A stretch of DNA of 64,000 nt, from the NCBI GenBank assembly GCA_009602735.1, contig WELA01006186.1, positions 96,515 to 160,514 of the forward strand, written 5' to 3'. The position numbers and the translations under genes are program-made. The stretch is from Mesotaenium endlicherianum. Taxonomy: Eukaryota; Streptophyta; Zygnematophyceae; Zygnematales; Mesotaeniaceae. Shown one piece after another: positions 31,801 to 43,375 of the stretch. How positions within the stretch are numbered: position 1 is the stretch's first letter; every line of letters starts with the position of its first letter. The notes beneath the pieces are model-generated. The model was given only the letters and a program-made list of their open reading frames with translations. It had not been told where the DNA came from and ran no database searches.

Positions 31801-34800
31801 TTAGTGCGGTGCCCCAGCCGCCCAAAGGTGAAACCGTTTTAACGCCCCTTTGGCATTGGTCAGCTGGTCTTTAAATTCCCCAGTGTCCTCAGAGGCATCG
31901 TAACCCTTCCATTGGATGAGGTACTTCATGACATATTTAGACAATCGACGGACCGAGCGAGCGTTTCAAATCTCATCGACTTCATATTCCTCAGGGTCAT
32001 TGTCTCGGACAGCAGGGATTGGATCCGGTTGTACAGGTAACCGCCCTGTGAACAGTATATCACCTTTGATGTATAATTCCAGGAAGGAGACATTAAAGAC
32101 CGGGTGACCCTTGTAGTCCGCTGACATGTTCAGTTGTAAGCATTCTGACCGACACGACGCACTACCGAATATGGACCGACCCAGACAGGGCCAAGCTTTT
32201 TCTTGACCACACCAGGAAGGTACAGGTGCTGAGAATGCAATTTGGCTAAATCGCCCTTGAAAAATGTCAGCTCCCGACGGTGTTGATTAGCGTATTTTTG
32301 TTGGTTTTCTTGGGCTTTGTGCAGGTTTTGGTGGACTTCTGACAGGGAGTCAGCAAACTCCTGAGTTAACTGGAGGGCGACCGGATTGTCAATCCCTTCA
32401 GGGTCAGTTAAAGACTCCCCCAGTACATCTAAAGGAGACTTAGGAACTCTACCCAGGCTGAGTTCAAAAGGAGTCTTGCCCGTTGACGCGTGCACCGCAC
32501 TGTTGACCGCAAACTGAATTTGAGGCAACATGTCATCCCAATTATCTTGTTTTTGGTTAATATATTCTCTCAGCACCTCCTGTTGAACTCGGTTAGTTCT
32601 TTCAGTCTGCCCATCATTCTGAGGGTGGTTTGCTGTGCTGAGCAGCTGCCCGACTCCCATTAATCCCATTAAAGCTCTCCAGAACTTAGAGGTAAATTTC
32701 GAGTCTCTGTCTGAGATTATATTAGAGGGTAGCCCATGTTGGCATATTACATGGTTGTAGAACTGTCTCGCTGTTTCGAGTGCAGTTACTTTGACAGTTG
32801 TGGGGATGAAAATGACCATTTTTGTCAATTTATCCACGACTACCAGTATCGAATCATGTCCATTGGCAGTTCGTGGCAGTGTGACCACCCAGTCCATGGA
32901 TATAGTTTCCCAGCGTCCCGCTGAGATGGGCAGCGGTTGCAAGAGACCTCCCGGTGGTGTGTGCCTAGACTTATTTCTTTGACACTGGTCACAGGACTTC
33001 ACATATTTCAAGACCTATCGAGGCAACCCCTCCGAATGATAATGTTTTGCCAGTTTGCCAACAATTTTGGCCTGCCCCAAATGCCCACCCAGTAAACTGT
33101 CATGTGCTTGACTCAATAAAAGGGACCTTAATTCCAAGTTATTAGGAATGACCAGCTTCAGCCTGCCTGAAGTGGTTTCAGTTACCCAGACCCCTCCCGT
33201 AAGATTATACCCGAATGCAGTAGCACGACACACACCAGTAGTGGGGCTGGGCTCAAATGTTGGGTCAGAAAGGTAGGCTTTCCTAAGTTGTTCAAGGAAG
33301 GACTTTTTCACCTTTAGTGAAGTGAGTGCACACAGAACTTTATCTACAGTATGCTGACTAAAGTGTCTTTCTTGCAAGTCAGGTCTTCTAGAGAGTGCAT
33401 TAGCGAGATTCAAATTTCGTGGTTTGTAGTCGATCTGGACTTGGAACTGCTCCAGCAGCTGGCTCCAGCACTTCTTCTGAAAGTGGGTCAGAGCTAGATG
33501 ATCTGTAATCACCTTGAAGGCTTTACCATGTAAGTATGCTCTCCACTGTTTGAGCACATGAATGATAGCTAGCAGCTCTTTATCATGCACTAAGTAATTA
33601 ATCTCCGCTGGATTAAATTTCATAGACTCGTACAACACAGGATGCCACTCCTGCCTTATCTTACCATCCTTTGTGGTTTTGTCCGCAGGCTGCAACAAAA
33701 TAGCACCCATGGCAAAGTCAGAGGCATCATTGACTACCTGCGCCGGTTTGCTGGGGTCATACACGGCTAGCACTGGGGCAGAACAAAGGGCATCTTTAAG
33801 GGTCTGGAAGGCACCATGCTGCTCTCCCCCCACACATACCCTATGTCTGTCTTAGTAAGGTCAGTCAGTTTACTGGCTTTTGTGGAATAATTCTCAATAA
33901 ATCCCCTATAGTAGTTAGCCAACCCGAGGAAGGATCTAACTTCAGAGACAGACTGTGGTACAGGCCAGTCCCTTCTGGTTTGGACTTCCTTAGGGTCCAC
34001 ACTGATGCCCTCTTTACTGACAACGTGGCATAAGAATTCGATACTTTCTTTGAAGAAATCACACTTGCTGATTTTAGCATAGACCTGATTTCTTCTCAGA
34101 ATGTCCATGACTGTCTTTAAGTATTCAGCGTGCTGAGTCTCATCTTTAGAGAAAACTAAAATATCATCCAGGAAAACTTGAACAAATTTATCCAAATAAG
34201 GTCTGAAAATGTCATTCATAGCACCCATGAAGGTTGCGGGAGCATTAGTTAGTCCAAATGGCATCACGTTGAACTCATAGTGTCCATAACTTGTGCGGAA
34301 GGCAGTCTTGTGTTCATCCCCTTCACGAATTCTGAATTGATGATAACCACTCTTGAGATCTATCTTACTAAACACCTTAGCACCAGACAGGGTATCAAGC
34401 AAGTCCTCGATTCTGGGTAAAGCATACTTGTTCTTTATCGTAATTCTGTTCAGGGCTCTGTAATCCACACACATCCGCATACTGCCATCCCTTTTCTTAA
34501 CAAATAGGATGGGTGCGCCGTAAGGTGATTTACTGGGGGAAATATAACCATTTTCCTCAAGCTCTGCAATCTGTATTTTCAACTCCTCGCTCTCCACATA
34601 AGACAAGCGATAAGTGCGTTGCCAAGGTGGCTGACTACCCGGTAATAATCAATTCGATGATCTACTTCCCTCTTAGGGGGTAGTCCTGGAGGCATATTAA
34701 ATACATCCGTGTACTGAGCAACGATTTTTGCAGCAGTAGGGTGCTCCGGAGGGCTGACCATTTTCTCCACCACTTCTTCAGGTTGAGGAGGTACCTCTCT

Positions 34801-35520
34801 TAGCAGCAGACAGAACATTCTGTCTTCGTGCTGGTTCCAGCTTTTGACAAACTCCATCGCATTCACCAACTTGCATCCTTCTGGAAGCCTCTTCTTTTCC
34901 TTCATTTGCCATCCACACAAGACAAGAGGAAGAGCACTGGTGGGGGCCAAGTCAGTCTGCCCATCACTGGCTCCTCTCAATTTAACTGTACCTCTGCCTC
35001 AACACACTTCAGCTTGATGTCTATTAAGCCAGGACCTGCCTAGCACGAGATCATAGAAGCCAGTGTTGAGGACCTGAAATGTAAGCGTTTCAATTAGAAA
35101 TGCAACGCCAGAACCTAACTGGATCTCAATAGGCTTGGTTATAACTCCTCCCGGGATACTTGAGGCATCTCCATGGAATATTTTTCTATTCCCTTGGGTG
35201 ACAGTAGGCAGCCTTAGCCGCTTATGTAAGTCCTTGTGGATAAAAGTATGTGACGCCCCTCCGTCAACAAATGCCCTCACCTTCCTACCTGCAATCATGC
35301 AATGCAGTAGGATCGGGGGAATTGTTTTTTCCTGACTTTCGCATTGTTCTCCTGACTTAGCAAAGAAATGTTGGACATCAGGTGGAACAAGAGCATCCAG
35401 AGTGTGCACTCTCTGGATGTCTATATTGCTGATGGTCTCCTTCATCAGGTTGTCAGGCATGCATAGTGAATCCAGTTCAGTAGGACCCATGATACCTGCT
35501 ACGAGGGCAGCTAGTGACGA
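31801..35520 (-). pseudogene. pol: pol of GY-7, protease to chromodomain
   Basis: From right to left: gag-pol overlap, protease ([17 protein letters not shown], about 35,280-35,230, DGGA motif), linker, reverse transcriptase ([30 protein letters not shown] near 34,170), RNase H, integrase (HHCC region about 33,100-32,960; core with [34 protein letters not shown]) and chromodomain ([19 protein letters not shown], Trp to Gly). The stop is at 31,801-31,803. Breaks are a frame change in the linker near 34,990 and 34,640, one near 33,840, a stop near 33,013 and one near 32,130. A deletion at 33,470 removes part of the RNase H-integrase connection (the LSRRENRW block). Confidence 0.92.
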
Positions 35521-35542
35521 CTCACTATCTCTAGCATCCTCA

Positions 35543-35583
35543 CAGTCAGTAGACTGGATTACTGACTGTTGCTGTCTTTTAAA
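35543..35583 (-). promoter_or_regulatory. -1 frameshift signal of GY-7
   Basis: On the minus strand the heptamer T TTA AAA (35,577-35,583) is followed by an 8-base spacer and a perfect 9 bp hairpin CAGTCAGTA / TACTGACTG (35,560-35,568 and 35,543-35,551). Identical to GY-8. Confidence 0.72.
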
Positions 35584-37037
35584 GGCTGGTCAATTCTCTC
35601 GACTTTTGGGAGGTGCTTGTCTGGACACTGCTCTCTGAAGTGACCTGGCTGCTGGCAATGGAAGCAAACCGATTTTGCTGAGGCTGGTCTCGGCTTAGTC
35701 CTACCACCGCCTCTTCCATAGCCGCCTCGAGGGAAACCACCTCTACCTCTAGACTGTATGGCATTATACTCATACTCATATTCATCACCCTGATCATCCT
35801 CAGCCTGGTCTCCTTCAATTGCATTGTAGGAACCGTGGGGCTTTTTGACAATCTTAGACACCAAAGCATTACTCTGGCGCTTGTGATTGAACTGCTGCTG
35901 ATCCCAGGCATCAGCATCCTGGATCAAGTCAGCCAGTTTCTCATACTTTTTCTCAGCAAAATGACCAGAGACCTCGGATTTCAAGCCATACCTGAAGTAT
36001 GCTATCCTATACCGTTCTGGCAAGTCTGGCTGCTTCATCACGTTGTCCTGGAACTTTTGAGCAAACTCAGCAACTGAAGTGGTCTGCTTCAGTGTCAGGG
36101 AGATCATCGCATAGATTGCTTTCTCCTGCTGGTTGATGACATCAAACTTCTCATGCAACTTCTCGACAAACTCTACCCACGTAGGGTCACCGAGTTGCCG
36201 AGCCTTACGCTCTCCTTTTGAGTTAAGCCACTTGTCTGCGGCACTGCCTTTCAGTAGCGCACCGGTGTGCCTCACCTTCTCGTAATCTTGCAGTTCTGGG
36301 TAGTTCTCCAGCCACTGCTCAACATCCGCGAGAAACTTGATCAGGTAATATTTTCTGTTTCCCTCAGGATCATAGTCCTGGGGAGGTTTCGGCTTGGGCT
36401 TACTAGGCCCTCGGCCACCACCACTAGTGGTGTGAGACCCCAGTTGGTCTCTGTCCCGGAGTAGGGACATTATGATTCTTTTGTCCTCCTGCTGGGACTG
36501 ATACATGGTCGCCATTTGCGACTGCATCTGAACGAACAATGCTCCCAAGTCTACATTTTGGGGTGGTAGATTAGCAAATGCAGCAGCAGCATTGGCATCT
36601 ACTCGCTGAGTAGTGTCCTCAACAATCCCTCTTGCTCCTGCAGCAGCAATTCCTGCCGCATTCAGCCGGTCACGTATTTGACCTAGGGGTACATTGAGTT
36701 GTACGGCAGGAGGTGGGTTCAGAACATTGGCCCTTGATGCCATAAGTTCTTCAACAGTGCGCTCGTCAGCTGGCTGTCCTTCCCTCCTTTGTATATCTTC
36801 AGCGGCCTTCGCTACTTGTTCAGCTTCTAGTCTGGCTATCTCCTCCTCAGCTTGCTGAGCTGCGACTGAGGCAATAGCAGCTGCCTCATCTGCAGCCTCC
36901 CTAGCTGCAGTATCCGCTACTGCTTTCGAATAGGTACGGTTTCCCGCTACATGGCTTTCCGCCTGGTTTTTGACATTCTCGTTATCCTGGTTCTCCATGT
37001 CTCGGGAGTTGCTAGTTTGAGACCTTGTCCTTACCAT
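35559..37037 (-). CDS. gag: Gag polyprotein of GY-7, intact
   Basis: 492 aa, the only uninterrupted family A gag in the window. It starts MVRTRSQTSNSRDMENQD. An Ala/Glu-rich coiled coil lies at about residues 45-95. A Pro-rich linker (PSKPKPKPPQDYDP) comes before the gag domain (YLIKFLADVEQWLENYPEL, then WVEFVEKLHEKFDVINQQEK, TTSVAEFAQKFQDN). The C-terminus has an acidic DEYEYEYN stretch, an RGG-rich box and a zinc knuckle CFHCQQPGHFREQC. One oddity is DKWLNSKGERK where relatives have DWWLYWKGERK: two conserved Trp residues are lost, which may impair capsid folding. The slippery site precedes the stop. Confidence 0.93.
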   Translation of the reverse strand: MVRTRSQTSNSRDMENQDNENVKNQAESHVAGNRTYSKAVADTAAREAADEAAAIASVAAQQAEEEIARLEAEQVAKAAEDIQRREGQPADERTVEELMASRANVLNPPPAVQLNVPLGQIRDRLNAAGIAAAGARGIVEDTTQRVDANAAAAFANLPPQNVDLGALFVQMQSQMATMYQSQQEDKRIIMSLLRDRDQLGSHTTSGGGRGPSKPKPKPPQDYDPEGNRKYYLIKFLADVEQWLENYPELQDYEKVRHTGALLKGSAADKWLNSKGERKARQLGDPTWVEFVEKLHEKFDVINQQEKAIYAMISLTLKQTTSVAEFAQKFQDNVMKQPDLPERYRIAYFRYGLKSEVSGHFAEKKYEKLADLIQDADAWDQQQFNHKRQSNALVSKIVKKPHGSYNAIEGDQAEDDQGDEYEYEYNAIQSRGRGGFPRGGYGRGGGRTKPRPASAKSVCFHCQQPGHFREQCPDKHLPKVERIDQPLKDSNSQ

Positions 37038-37071
37038 ACAAAGAGGACTGTGAATACTGCTCCGATACCAC

Positions 37072-37324
37072 CGAAATGGATCGACTTACCAAATAGGCGA
37101 TTAACATTTAATAAAGATCTTTATATCAGCATGTAATCTTTATGGATTTTCGGTTAACTTATTAAACGGCAAAAGGACAACACACTAGCAGTGAACTACA
37201 CTCGTAAGTCAAATGCGAGTAAACTAGCATCAATAATGCACTTAGTAAACTCATACACAAGCAAGGTTAGAAGACAGTGCGTATCAATGGCTTCTCGCCT
37301 TGGATTCAGATCTCTCTCAGTAAG
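37072..37324 (-). repeat. 5' LTR of GY-7, inner piece
   Basis: The inner 253 bp of the LTR (R/U5 side), ending at the GY-8 insertion. It continues at 46,172-46,635. The primer site lies on the minus strand at about 37,059-37,070 (TGGTATCGGAGC). The five bases GTAAG at 37,320-37,324 are the left GY-8 target duplication. Confidence 0.9.
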
Positions 37325-38070
37325 TGTAATGAATCAGTATATTAGTAGATATAATATTCATTTAAATATAATAGTTAATTTAGTTCAGCCTGCTGAACTC
37401 TAGTTAGTAGTCAGTCTGCTGAACTTTAGTTATTAATCAGTCTGCTGGACTTTATATTTAATACCAGTTTAATGACTCAGCCGGGTGCAGCAGGTTCAAG
37501 TCAACTCAAGTCACCTTGCTGACACATTCTTTGACAGCCAGCTGACTTCTGTACTCGGTAGCAGCGAACTGCCTTGATATGCATCTAAGTACGATATGCT
37601 AGATGAATGGCCAGATGACATCCCTATGGTGGATGGCTATTCGGGATGATGGGAGATGGCGGTGGATTTGGTTATCCGAGGTCCTACCAACGTGGTTAAC
37701 TCCCGGGTAGGCGATGCCATTGCACTGGCCGTTGAACAGTAAACTCATTCCATGTACATATGCTAGGCATTGCTCTCGAGTTCGGCATTCGGAAACGAGG
37801 CCAACTCTCTTGTACAGCTTACTGAGAGAACTCTGAATCCAAGGCGAGAAGCCATTGATACGCACTGTCTTCTAACCGTGCTTATGTATGAGTTTACTGA
37901 TTTGCATCATTGATGCTAGTTTACTCGCATTTGACTTACGAGTATTATTCCCTGCTAGTGTATTGTCCTTTGCCGTTTAACTAGTTAACGGAAGTACCAC
38001 AAAGATTACTTGCTGATATAAAGATCTTTATTAATTGTTAATCGCCTATTTCGTAAGTCGATTCATTTCA
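37325..38070 (+). repeat. 5' LTR of GY-8
   Basis: 746 bp. It has a 26 bp tandem repeat near the start (CAGYCTGCTGRACT at 37,386, 37,412 and 37,438). A TATA-like TATAAA is at 38,017-38,022 within the palindrome ATAAAGATCTTTAT (38,018-38,031). A splice-donor-like GTAAGT is at 38,053-38,058. An 88-codon antisense frame inside is considered chance. Confidence 0.95.
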
Positions 38071-38071
38071 G

Positions 38072-38083
38072 TGGTATCGGAGC
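38072..38083 (+). promoter_or_regulatory. Primer-binding site of GY-8
   Basis: TGGTATCGGAGC, one base after the LTR, for an initiator Met-tRNA primer. GY-11 has the canonical TGGTATCAGAGC at the same place. Confidence 0.88.
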
Positions 38084-38104
38084 AGTTATCACAGTCTTCT
38101 TTGT

Positions 38105-39575
38105 ATGGTAAGGACAAGGTCTCAAACTAGCAACTCCCGAGAACCAGGATAACGAGAATGTCACAAACCAGGCGGAAAGCCTTGTAGCGGGAAACCGTAC
38201 CTATTCGGAAGCAGTAGCGGATACTGCAGCTAGGGAGGCTGCAGATGAGGCAGCTGCTATTGCCTCAGTCGCAGCTCAGCAAGCTGAGGAGGAGATAGCC
38301 AGACTAGAAGCTGAACAAGTAGCAAAGGCCGCTGAAGATATACAAAGGAGGGAAGGACAGCCAGCTGACGAGCGCACTGTTGAAGAACTTATGGCATCAA
38401 GGGCCAATGTTCTGAACCCACCTCCTGCTGTACAACTCAATGTACCCCTAGGTCAAATACGTGACCGGCTGAATGCGGCAGGAATTGCTGCTGCAGGAGC
38501 AAGAGGGATTGTTGAGGACACTACTCAGCGAGTAGATGCCAATGCTGCTGCTGCATTTGCTAATCTACCACCCCAAAATGTAGACTTGGGAGCATTGTTC
38601 GTTCAGATGCAGTCGCAAATGGCGACCATGTATCAGTCCCAGCAGGAGGACAAAAGAATCATAATGTCCCTACTCCGGGACAGAGACCAACTGGGGTCTC
38701 ACACCACTAGTCGTGGTGGCCGAGGGCCTAGTAAGCCCAAGCCGAAACCTCCCCAGGACTATGATCCTGGGGGAAACAGAAAATATTACCTGATCAAGTT
38801 TCTCGCGGATGTTGAGCAGTGGCTGGAGAACTACCCAGAACTGCAAGATTACGAGAAGGTCAGGCACACCGGTGCGCTACTGAAAGGCAGTGCCGCAGAC
38901 TGGTGGCTTTACTGGAAGGAAGAGCGTAAGGCTCGGCAACTCGGTGACCCTACGTGGGTAGAGTTTGTCGAGAAGTTGCATGAGAAGTTTGATGTCATCA
39001 ACCAGCAGGAGAAAGCTATCTATGCGATGATCTCCCTGACACTGAAGCAGACCACTTCAGTTGCTGAGTTTGCTCAAAAGTTCCAAGAGAACATGATGAA
39101 GCAGCCTGATTTGCCAGAACGGTATAGGATAGCATACTTCAGGTATGGCTTGAAATCCGAGGTCTCTGGTCATTTTGCTGAGAAAAAGTATGAGAAACTG
39201 GCTGACTTGATCCAGGATGCTGACGCCTGGGATCAGCAGCAGTTCAATCACAAGCGCCAGAGTAACGCTTTGGTGTCTAAGATTGTCAAAAAGCCCCACG
39301 GTTCCTACAATGCAGTTGAAGGAGACCAGGCTGAGGATAATCAGGGTGATGAATATGAGTATGAGTACAATGCTATTCAGTCTAGAGGTAGAGGTGGTCC
39401 CTCTCGAGGTGGCTATGGAAGGGGTGGTGGTAGGACTAAGCCGAGACCAGCCTCAGCAAAATCTACTTGCTACCATTGTCAGCAGAAAGGCCACTACAGA
39501 GAACAGTGTCCGGTCAAGCACCTGCCTAAGGTCGAGAGAAAAGACCAGCCTTTAAAAGACAGCAACAGTCAGTAA
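38105..39575 (+). pseudogene. gag: Gag polyprotein of GY-8, start region frameshifted
   Basis: The family start ATG is at 38,105, but an 8-base deletion near 38,142 (ACATGGAG in GY-7) shifts the frame after about 12 codons. The main frame is then open from about 38,140 to the stop at 39,573-39,575 and its first in-frame ATG is at 38,391 (394 aa). It keeps the second half of the coiled coil region, the gag domain (DWWLYWKEERKARQLGDPTW, both Trp present), the RGG box and zinc knuckle CYHCQQKGHYREQC. A shorter Gag from 38,391 or a non-AUG start is possible but unproven. Confidence 0.88.
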
Positions 39576-39591
39576 TCCAGTCTACTGACTG
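39551..39591 (+). promoter_or_regulatory. -1 ribosomal frameshift signal between gag and pol of GY-8
   Basis: The heptamer T TTA AAA (39,551-39,557) is in the gag frame. An 8-base spacer follows, then a perfect 9 bp hairpin CAGTCAGTA / TACTGACTG (39,566-39,574 and 39,583-39,591) with an 8-base loop. The gag stop TAA (39,573-39,575) is inside the stem. A -1 slip continues FKRQQQS into pol. The heptamer is unchanged in GY-3 (8,862), GY-6 (46,980-46,986, minus), GY-7 and GY-11 (61,405). The stem has one mismatch in GY-3, GY-6 and GY-11. Confidence 0.78.
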
Positions 39592-42500
39592 TGAGGATGC
39601 TAGAGATAGTGAGTCGTCACTAGCTGCCCTCGTAGCAGGTATTATGGGTCCTGCTGAACTGGATTCACTATGCATGCCTGACAAACAGATAAAGGAGACC
39701 ATCAGTAATATAGACGTCCAGAGAGTGCACACTCTGGATGCTCTTGTTCCACCTGATGTCCAACATTTCTTTGCTACGTCAGGAGAACAATGCGAAAGTC
39801 AGGAAAAGACAGTCCCCCCTATCCTACTGCATTGCATGATTGCAGGTAGGAAGGTGAGGGCATTTGTTGACGGAGGGGCGTCACATACTTTTATTCACAA
39901 GGACTTAGTTAAGCGGCTAAGGCTGCCTACTGTCACCCAAGGGAATAGAAAAATATTCCTTGGAGATGCCTCAAGTATCCCGGGAGGAGTTATAACCAAG
40001 CCTATTGAGGTCCAGTTAGGTTCTGGCATTGCAGTTCTAACTGAAACGCTTACATTTGAGGTACTCAACACTGGCTTTTATGATCTCGTGCTAGGCAGGT
40101 CCTGGCTTAATAGACATCAAGCTGAAGTGTGTTGGAGCAGAGGTACAGTTAAAGTGAGAGGAGCCAGTGATGGGCAGACTGACTTGGCACCCACCAGTGC
40201 TCTTCCTCTTGTCCTGTGTGGATGGCAAATGAAGGAAAAGAAGAGGCTTCCAGAAGGATGCAAGTTGCTGAATGCAATGGAGTTCGTCAAAAGCTGGAAC
40301 CAGAAGGAAGACAGAATGTTCTGTCTGCTGCTAAGAGAGGTACCTCCTCAACCTGAAGAAGTGGTTGAGAAAAAGGTAAGCCCTCCGGAGCACCCTACTG
40401 CTGCAAAAATTGTTGCTCAGTACACTGATGTGTTTAACATGCCTCCAGGACTACCCCCTAAAAGGGAAGTAGATCATAGGATTGATCTATTACCTGGTAG
40501 CCAGCCACCCTGGCAACGCACTTATGGCTTGTCTTATTTGGAGAGCGAGGAGTTGAAAACACAGATTGCAGAGCTGGAGGAAAATGGTTACATTTCTCCC
40601 AGTAAATCACCGTACGGCGCACCTATCCTATTTGTTAAGAAAAAGGATGGCAGTATGCGGATGTGTGTGGATTACAGAGCCCTGAACAGAATTACAGTAA
40701 AGAACAAGTATGCTTTACCCAGAATCGAGGACTTGCTTGATACCCTGTCTGGCGCTAAGGTGTTCAGTAAGATAGATCTCAAGAGTGGTTATCATCAAAT
40801 CAGAATTGCTGAGGGGGATGAACACAAGACTGCTTTCCGCACACGTTATGGACACTATGAGTTCAACGTGATGCCATTTGGACTGACTAATGCTCCTGCT
40901 ACCTTTATGGGTGCTATGAATGACATTTTCAGACCTTATTTGGATAAGTTTGTGCAAGTTTTCCTGGATGATATTTTAATTTTCTCTAAAGATGAAGCTC
41001 AGCACACTGAACACTTAAAGAAAGTGCTGGACACTCTGCGGAAAAATCACTTGTATGCTAAAATGAGCAAGTGTGATTTCTTTAAGGAAAGTATTGAATT
41101 CTTAGGCCACGTTGTCAGTAAAGAGGGCATCAGTGTGGATCCTAAGAAAGTCCAGACCATAAGGGACTGGCCAGTACCACAGTCTGTCTCTGAAGTTAGA
41201 TCCTTCCTCGGGTTGGCTAACTACTATAGGAGATTTATTGAGAATTATTCCACAAAGGCCAGTAAACTGACTGACCTTACTAAGAAAGACATCGGGTATG
41301 TGTGGGGGGAAGAGCAGCAGGCTGCCTTCCAGACCCTTAAAGATGCCCTTTGTTCTGCCCCAGTGCTAGCCGTGTATGACCCCAGCAAACCGGTGCAGGT
41401 GGTTACTGATGCCTCTGATTTTGCCATGGGTGCTATTTTGTTGCAGCCTGCTGACAAAACCACAAAGGATGGTAAGGTACGGCAGGAGTGGCATCCTGTG
41501 TTGTATGAGTCTATGAAATTTAATCCAGCGGAGATTAATTACTCAGTGCATGATAAAGAGCTGCTAGCTATCATTCATGTACTCAAACAGTGGAGAGCAT
41601 ACTTACATGGTAAAGCTTTTAAGGTGATTACAGATCATCTAGCTCTGACCCACTTTCAGAAGAAGTCCAAGCTGTCGAGGAGGGAGAACCGCTGGAGCCA
41701 GATGCTGGAGCAGTTCCAAGTCCAGATCGACTACAAACCAGGGAAGTTGAATCCTGCTGATGCACTCTCTAGAAGACCTGACTTGCAAGAAAGGAACTTT
41801 AGTCAGCATGCTGTAGATAAAGTCCTGTGTGCACTCACTTCACTAAAGGTGAAAAAGTCCTTCCTTGAACAACTTAGGAAAGCCTACCTTTCTGACCCAA
41901 CATTTGAGCCCAGCCCCACTACTGGTGTGTGTCGTGCTACTGCACTCGGGTATAAGCTCAAGGGAGGGGTCTGGGTGACTGAAACCACTTCAGGCAGGCT
42001 GAAGCTGGTCATTCCTAATAACTTGGAAATAAGGTCTCTCTTACTGAGTCAAGCTCATGACAGTCTCCTGGGTGGACATTTGGGGCAGGCCAAAACTGTT
42101 GGCAAACTGGCAAAACATTATCATTGGGAGGGGTTACCCCGGGAGGTCTTGAAATATGTCAAGTCCTGTGACCAGTGTCAGAGAAATAAGTCTCGGCACA
42201 CACCACCCGGAGGTCTCTTGCAACCGCTACCCATCCCAGCGGGACGCTGGGAAACTATATCCATGGACTGGGTGGTCTCACTACCAAGAACTGCCAACGG
42301 GCATGATTCAATACTGGTAGTCGTGGATAAACTGACAAAAATGGTCATTTTTATCCCCACAACTGTCAAAGTGACTGCACTCGAAACAGCGAGACAGTTT
42401 TACAACCATGTAGTATGCCAACATGGGCTCCCTTCTAATATCATCTCAGACAGAGACTCAAAATTCACCTCTAAGTTCTGGAGAGCTTTAATGGGGTTAA

Positions 42501-43375
42501 TGGGAGTCAAACAGCTGCTCAGCACAGCAAACCACCCTCAGACTGATGGGCAGACTGAAAGAACTAACCGAGTTCTGCAGGAGGTGCTGAGAGCATATAT
42601 TAACCAAAAACAAGATAATTGGGATGACCTGTTGCCTCAAATTCAGTTTGCGGTCAACAGTGCGGTGCACGCGTCAACGGGCAAAACTCCTTTTGAACTC
42701 AGCCTGGGTAGAGTCCCTAAGTCTCCTCTAGATGTGCTAGGGGAATCTTTAACTCACCCTGAAGGGATTGACAACCCGGTCTCCCTCCAGTTAACTCAGG
42801 AGTTTGCTGACACCCTATCAGAAGTCCAACGAAACTTGCACACGGCCCAAGAAAACCAACAAAAATACGCTAATCAACACCGTCGGGAACTGACATTTTC
42901 CAAGGGGGATTTAGTCAAACTGCATTCTCAGCACCTGTACCTCCCTGGTGTAGCCAAGAAAAAGCTTGGCCCTGTCTGGGTCGGTCCATATTCGGTGGTC
43001 CGTCGTGTCGGTCAAAATGCTTACAAACTGAACATGTCAGCTGAATACAAGGGTCACCCGGTCTTTAATGTCTCCTTCCTGGAACCATACATCAAAGGTG
43101 ATACACTGTTCACAGGTCGGTTCCCTGTCCAACCGGGACCTGTCCCCGCTGTCCGGGACGGCGACCCTGAGGAATATGAGGTCGATGAGATTTTAGACGC
43201 TCGCTCGGTCCGTCGATCGTCTAAATATGTCATGAAGTACCTCATCCGATGGAAGGGTTACGATGCCTCGGGGGACACTTGGGAGTTTAAAGACCACTTG
43301 ACCAATGCCAAAGGGGCGTTGAAACGGTTCCACCTCGGGACGCCGGAGTCCCTCCATAACTGTCATTTCAGTTGA
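39557..43375 (+). CDS. pol: Pol polyprotein of GY-8, intact (PR-RT-RNH-IN-chromodomain)
   Basis: Entered by -1 frameshift; the first Met in frame is at 39,644, and from there it is 1,243 aa. Residues below count from that Met. Protease near 70-95 with D76-G-G-A ([17 protein letters not shown]). Reverse transcriptase about 285-530: [43 protein letters not shown] and active site [10 protein letters not shown] near 441. RNase H about 570-690 ([44 protein letters not shown]). Integrase HHCC about 802-850, core with [20 protein letters not shown] and [14 protein letters not shown] (D, D, E present). Chromodomain about 1,174-1,235 ([19 protein letters not shown]). All catalytic residues I can check are present, so the enzyme set may be active. 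Confidence 0.96.
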   Translation, partial: RQQQSVIQSTDCEDARDSESSLAALVAGIMGPAELDSLCMPDKQIKETISNIDVQRVHTLDALVPPDVQHFFATSGEQCESQEKTVPPILLHCMIAGRKVRAFVDGGASHTFIHKDLVKRLRLPTVTQGNRKIFLGDASSIPGGVITKPIEVQLGSGIAVLTETLTFEVLNTGFYDLVLGRSWLNRHQAEVCWSRGTVKVRGASDGQTDLAPTSALPLVLCGWQMKEKKRLPEGCKLLNAMEFVKSWNQKEDRMFCLLLREVPPQPEEVVEKKVSPPEHPTAAKIVAQYTDVFNMPPGLPPKREVDHRIDLLPGSQPPWQRTYGLSYLESEELKTQIAELEENGYISPSKSPYGAPILFVKKKDGSMRMCVDYRALNRITVKNKYALPRIEDLLDTLSGAKVFSKIDLKSGYHQIRIAEGDEHKTAFRTRYGHYEFNVMPFGLTNAPATFMGAMNDIFRPYLDKFVQVFLDDILIFSKDEAQHTEHLKKVLDTLRKNHLYAKMSKCDFFKESIEFLGHVVSKEGISVDPKKVQTIRDWPVPQSVSEVRSFLGLANYYRRFIENYSTKASKLTDLTKKDIGYVWGEEQQAAFQTLKDALCSAPVLAVYDPSKPVQVVTDASDFAMGAILLQPADKTTKDGKVRQEWHPVLYESMKFNPAEINYSVHDKELLAIIHVLKQWRAYLHGKAFKVITDHLALTHFQKKSKLSRRENRWSQMLEQFQVQIDYKPGKLNPADALSRRPDLQERNFSQHAVDKVLCALTSLKVKKSFLEQLRKAYLSDPTFEPSPTTGVCRATALGYKLKGGVWVTETTSGRLKLVIPNNLEIRSLLLSQAHDSLLGGHLGQAKTVGKLAKHYHWEGLPREVLKYVKSCDQCQRNKSRHTPPGGLLQPLPIPAGRWETISMDWVVSLPRTANGHDSILVVVDKLTKMVIFIPTTVKVTALETARQFYNHVVCQHGLPSNIISDRDSKFTSKFWRALMGLMGVKQLLSTANHPQTDGQTERTNRVLQEVLRAYINQKQDNWDDLLPQIQFAVNSAVHASTGKTPFELSLGRVPKSPLDVLGESLTHPEGIDNPVSLQLTQEFADTLSEVQRNLHTAQENQQKYANQHRRELTFSKGDLVKLHSQHLYLPGVAKKKLGPVWVGPYSVVRRVGQNAYKLNMSAEYKGHPVFNVSFLEPYIKGDTLFTGRFPVQPGPVPAVRDGDPEEYEVDEILDARSVRRSSKYVMKYLIRWKGYDASGDTWEFKDHLTNAKGALKRFHLGTPESLHNCHFS

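Noticed and set aside
37599-37865. 88-codon antisense frame in the family A LTR, also at 45,695-45,961 and 59,451-59,717, in sense orientation at 46,172-46,390, and frameshifted at 6,815-7,168
   Set aside because: The copies are close relatives, so an open frame is shared by descent. It is shifted in GY-3, and no start context, domain or selection signal is seen.
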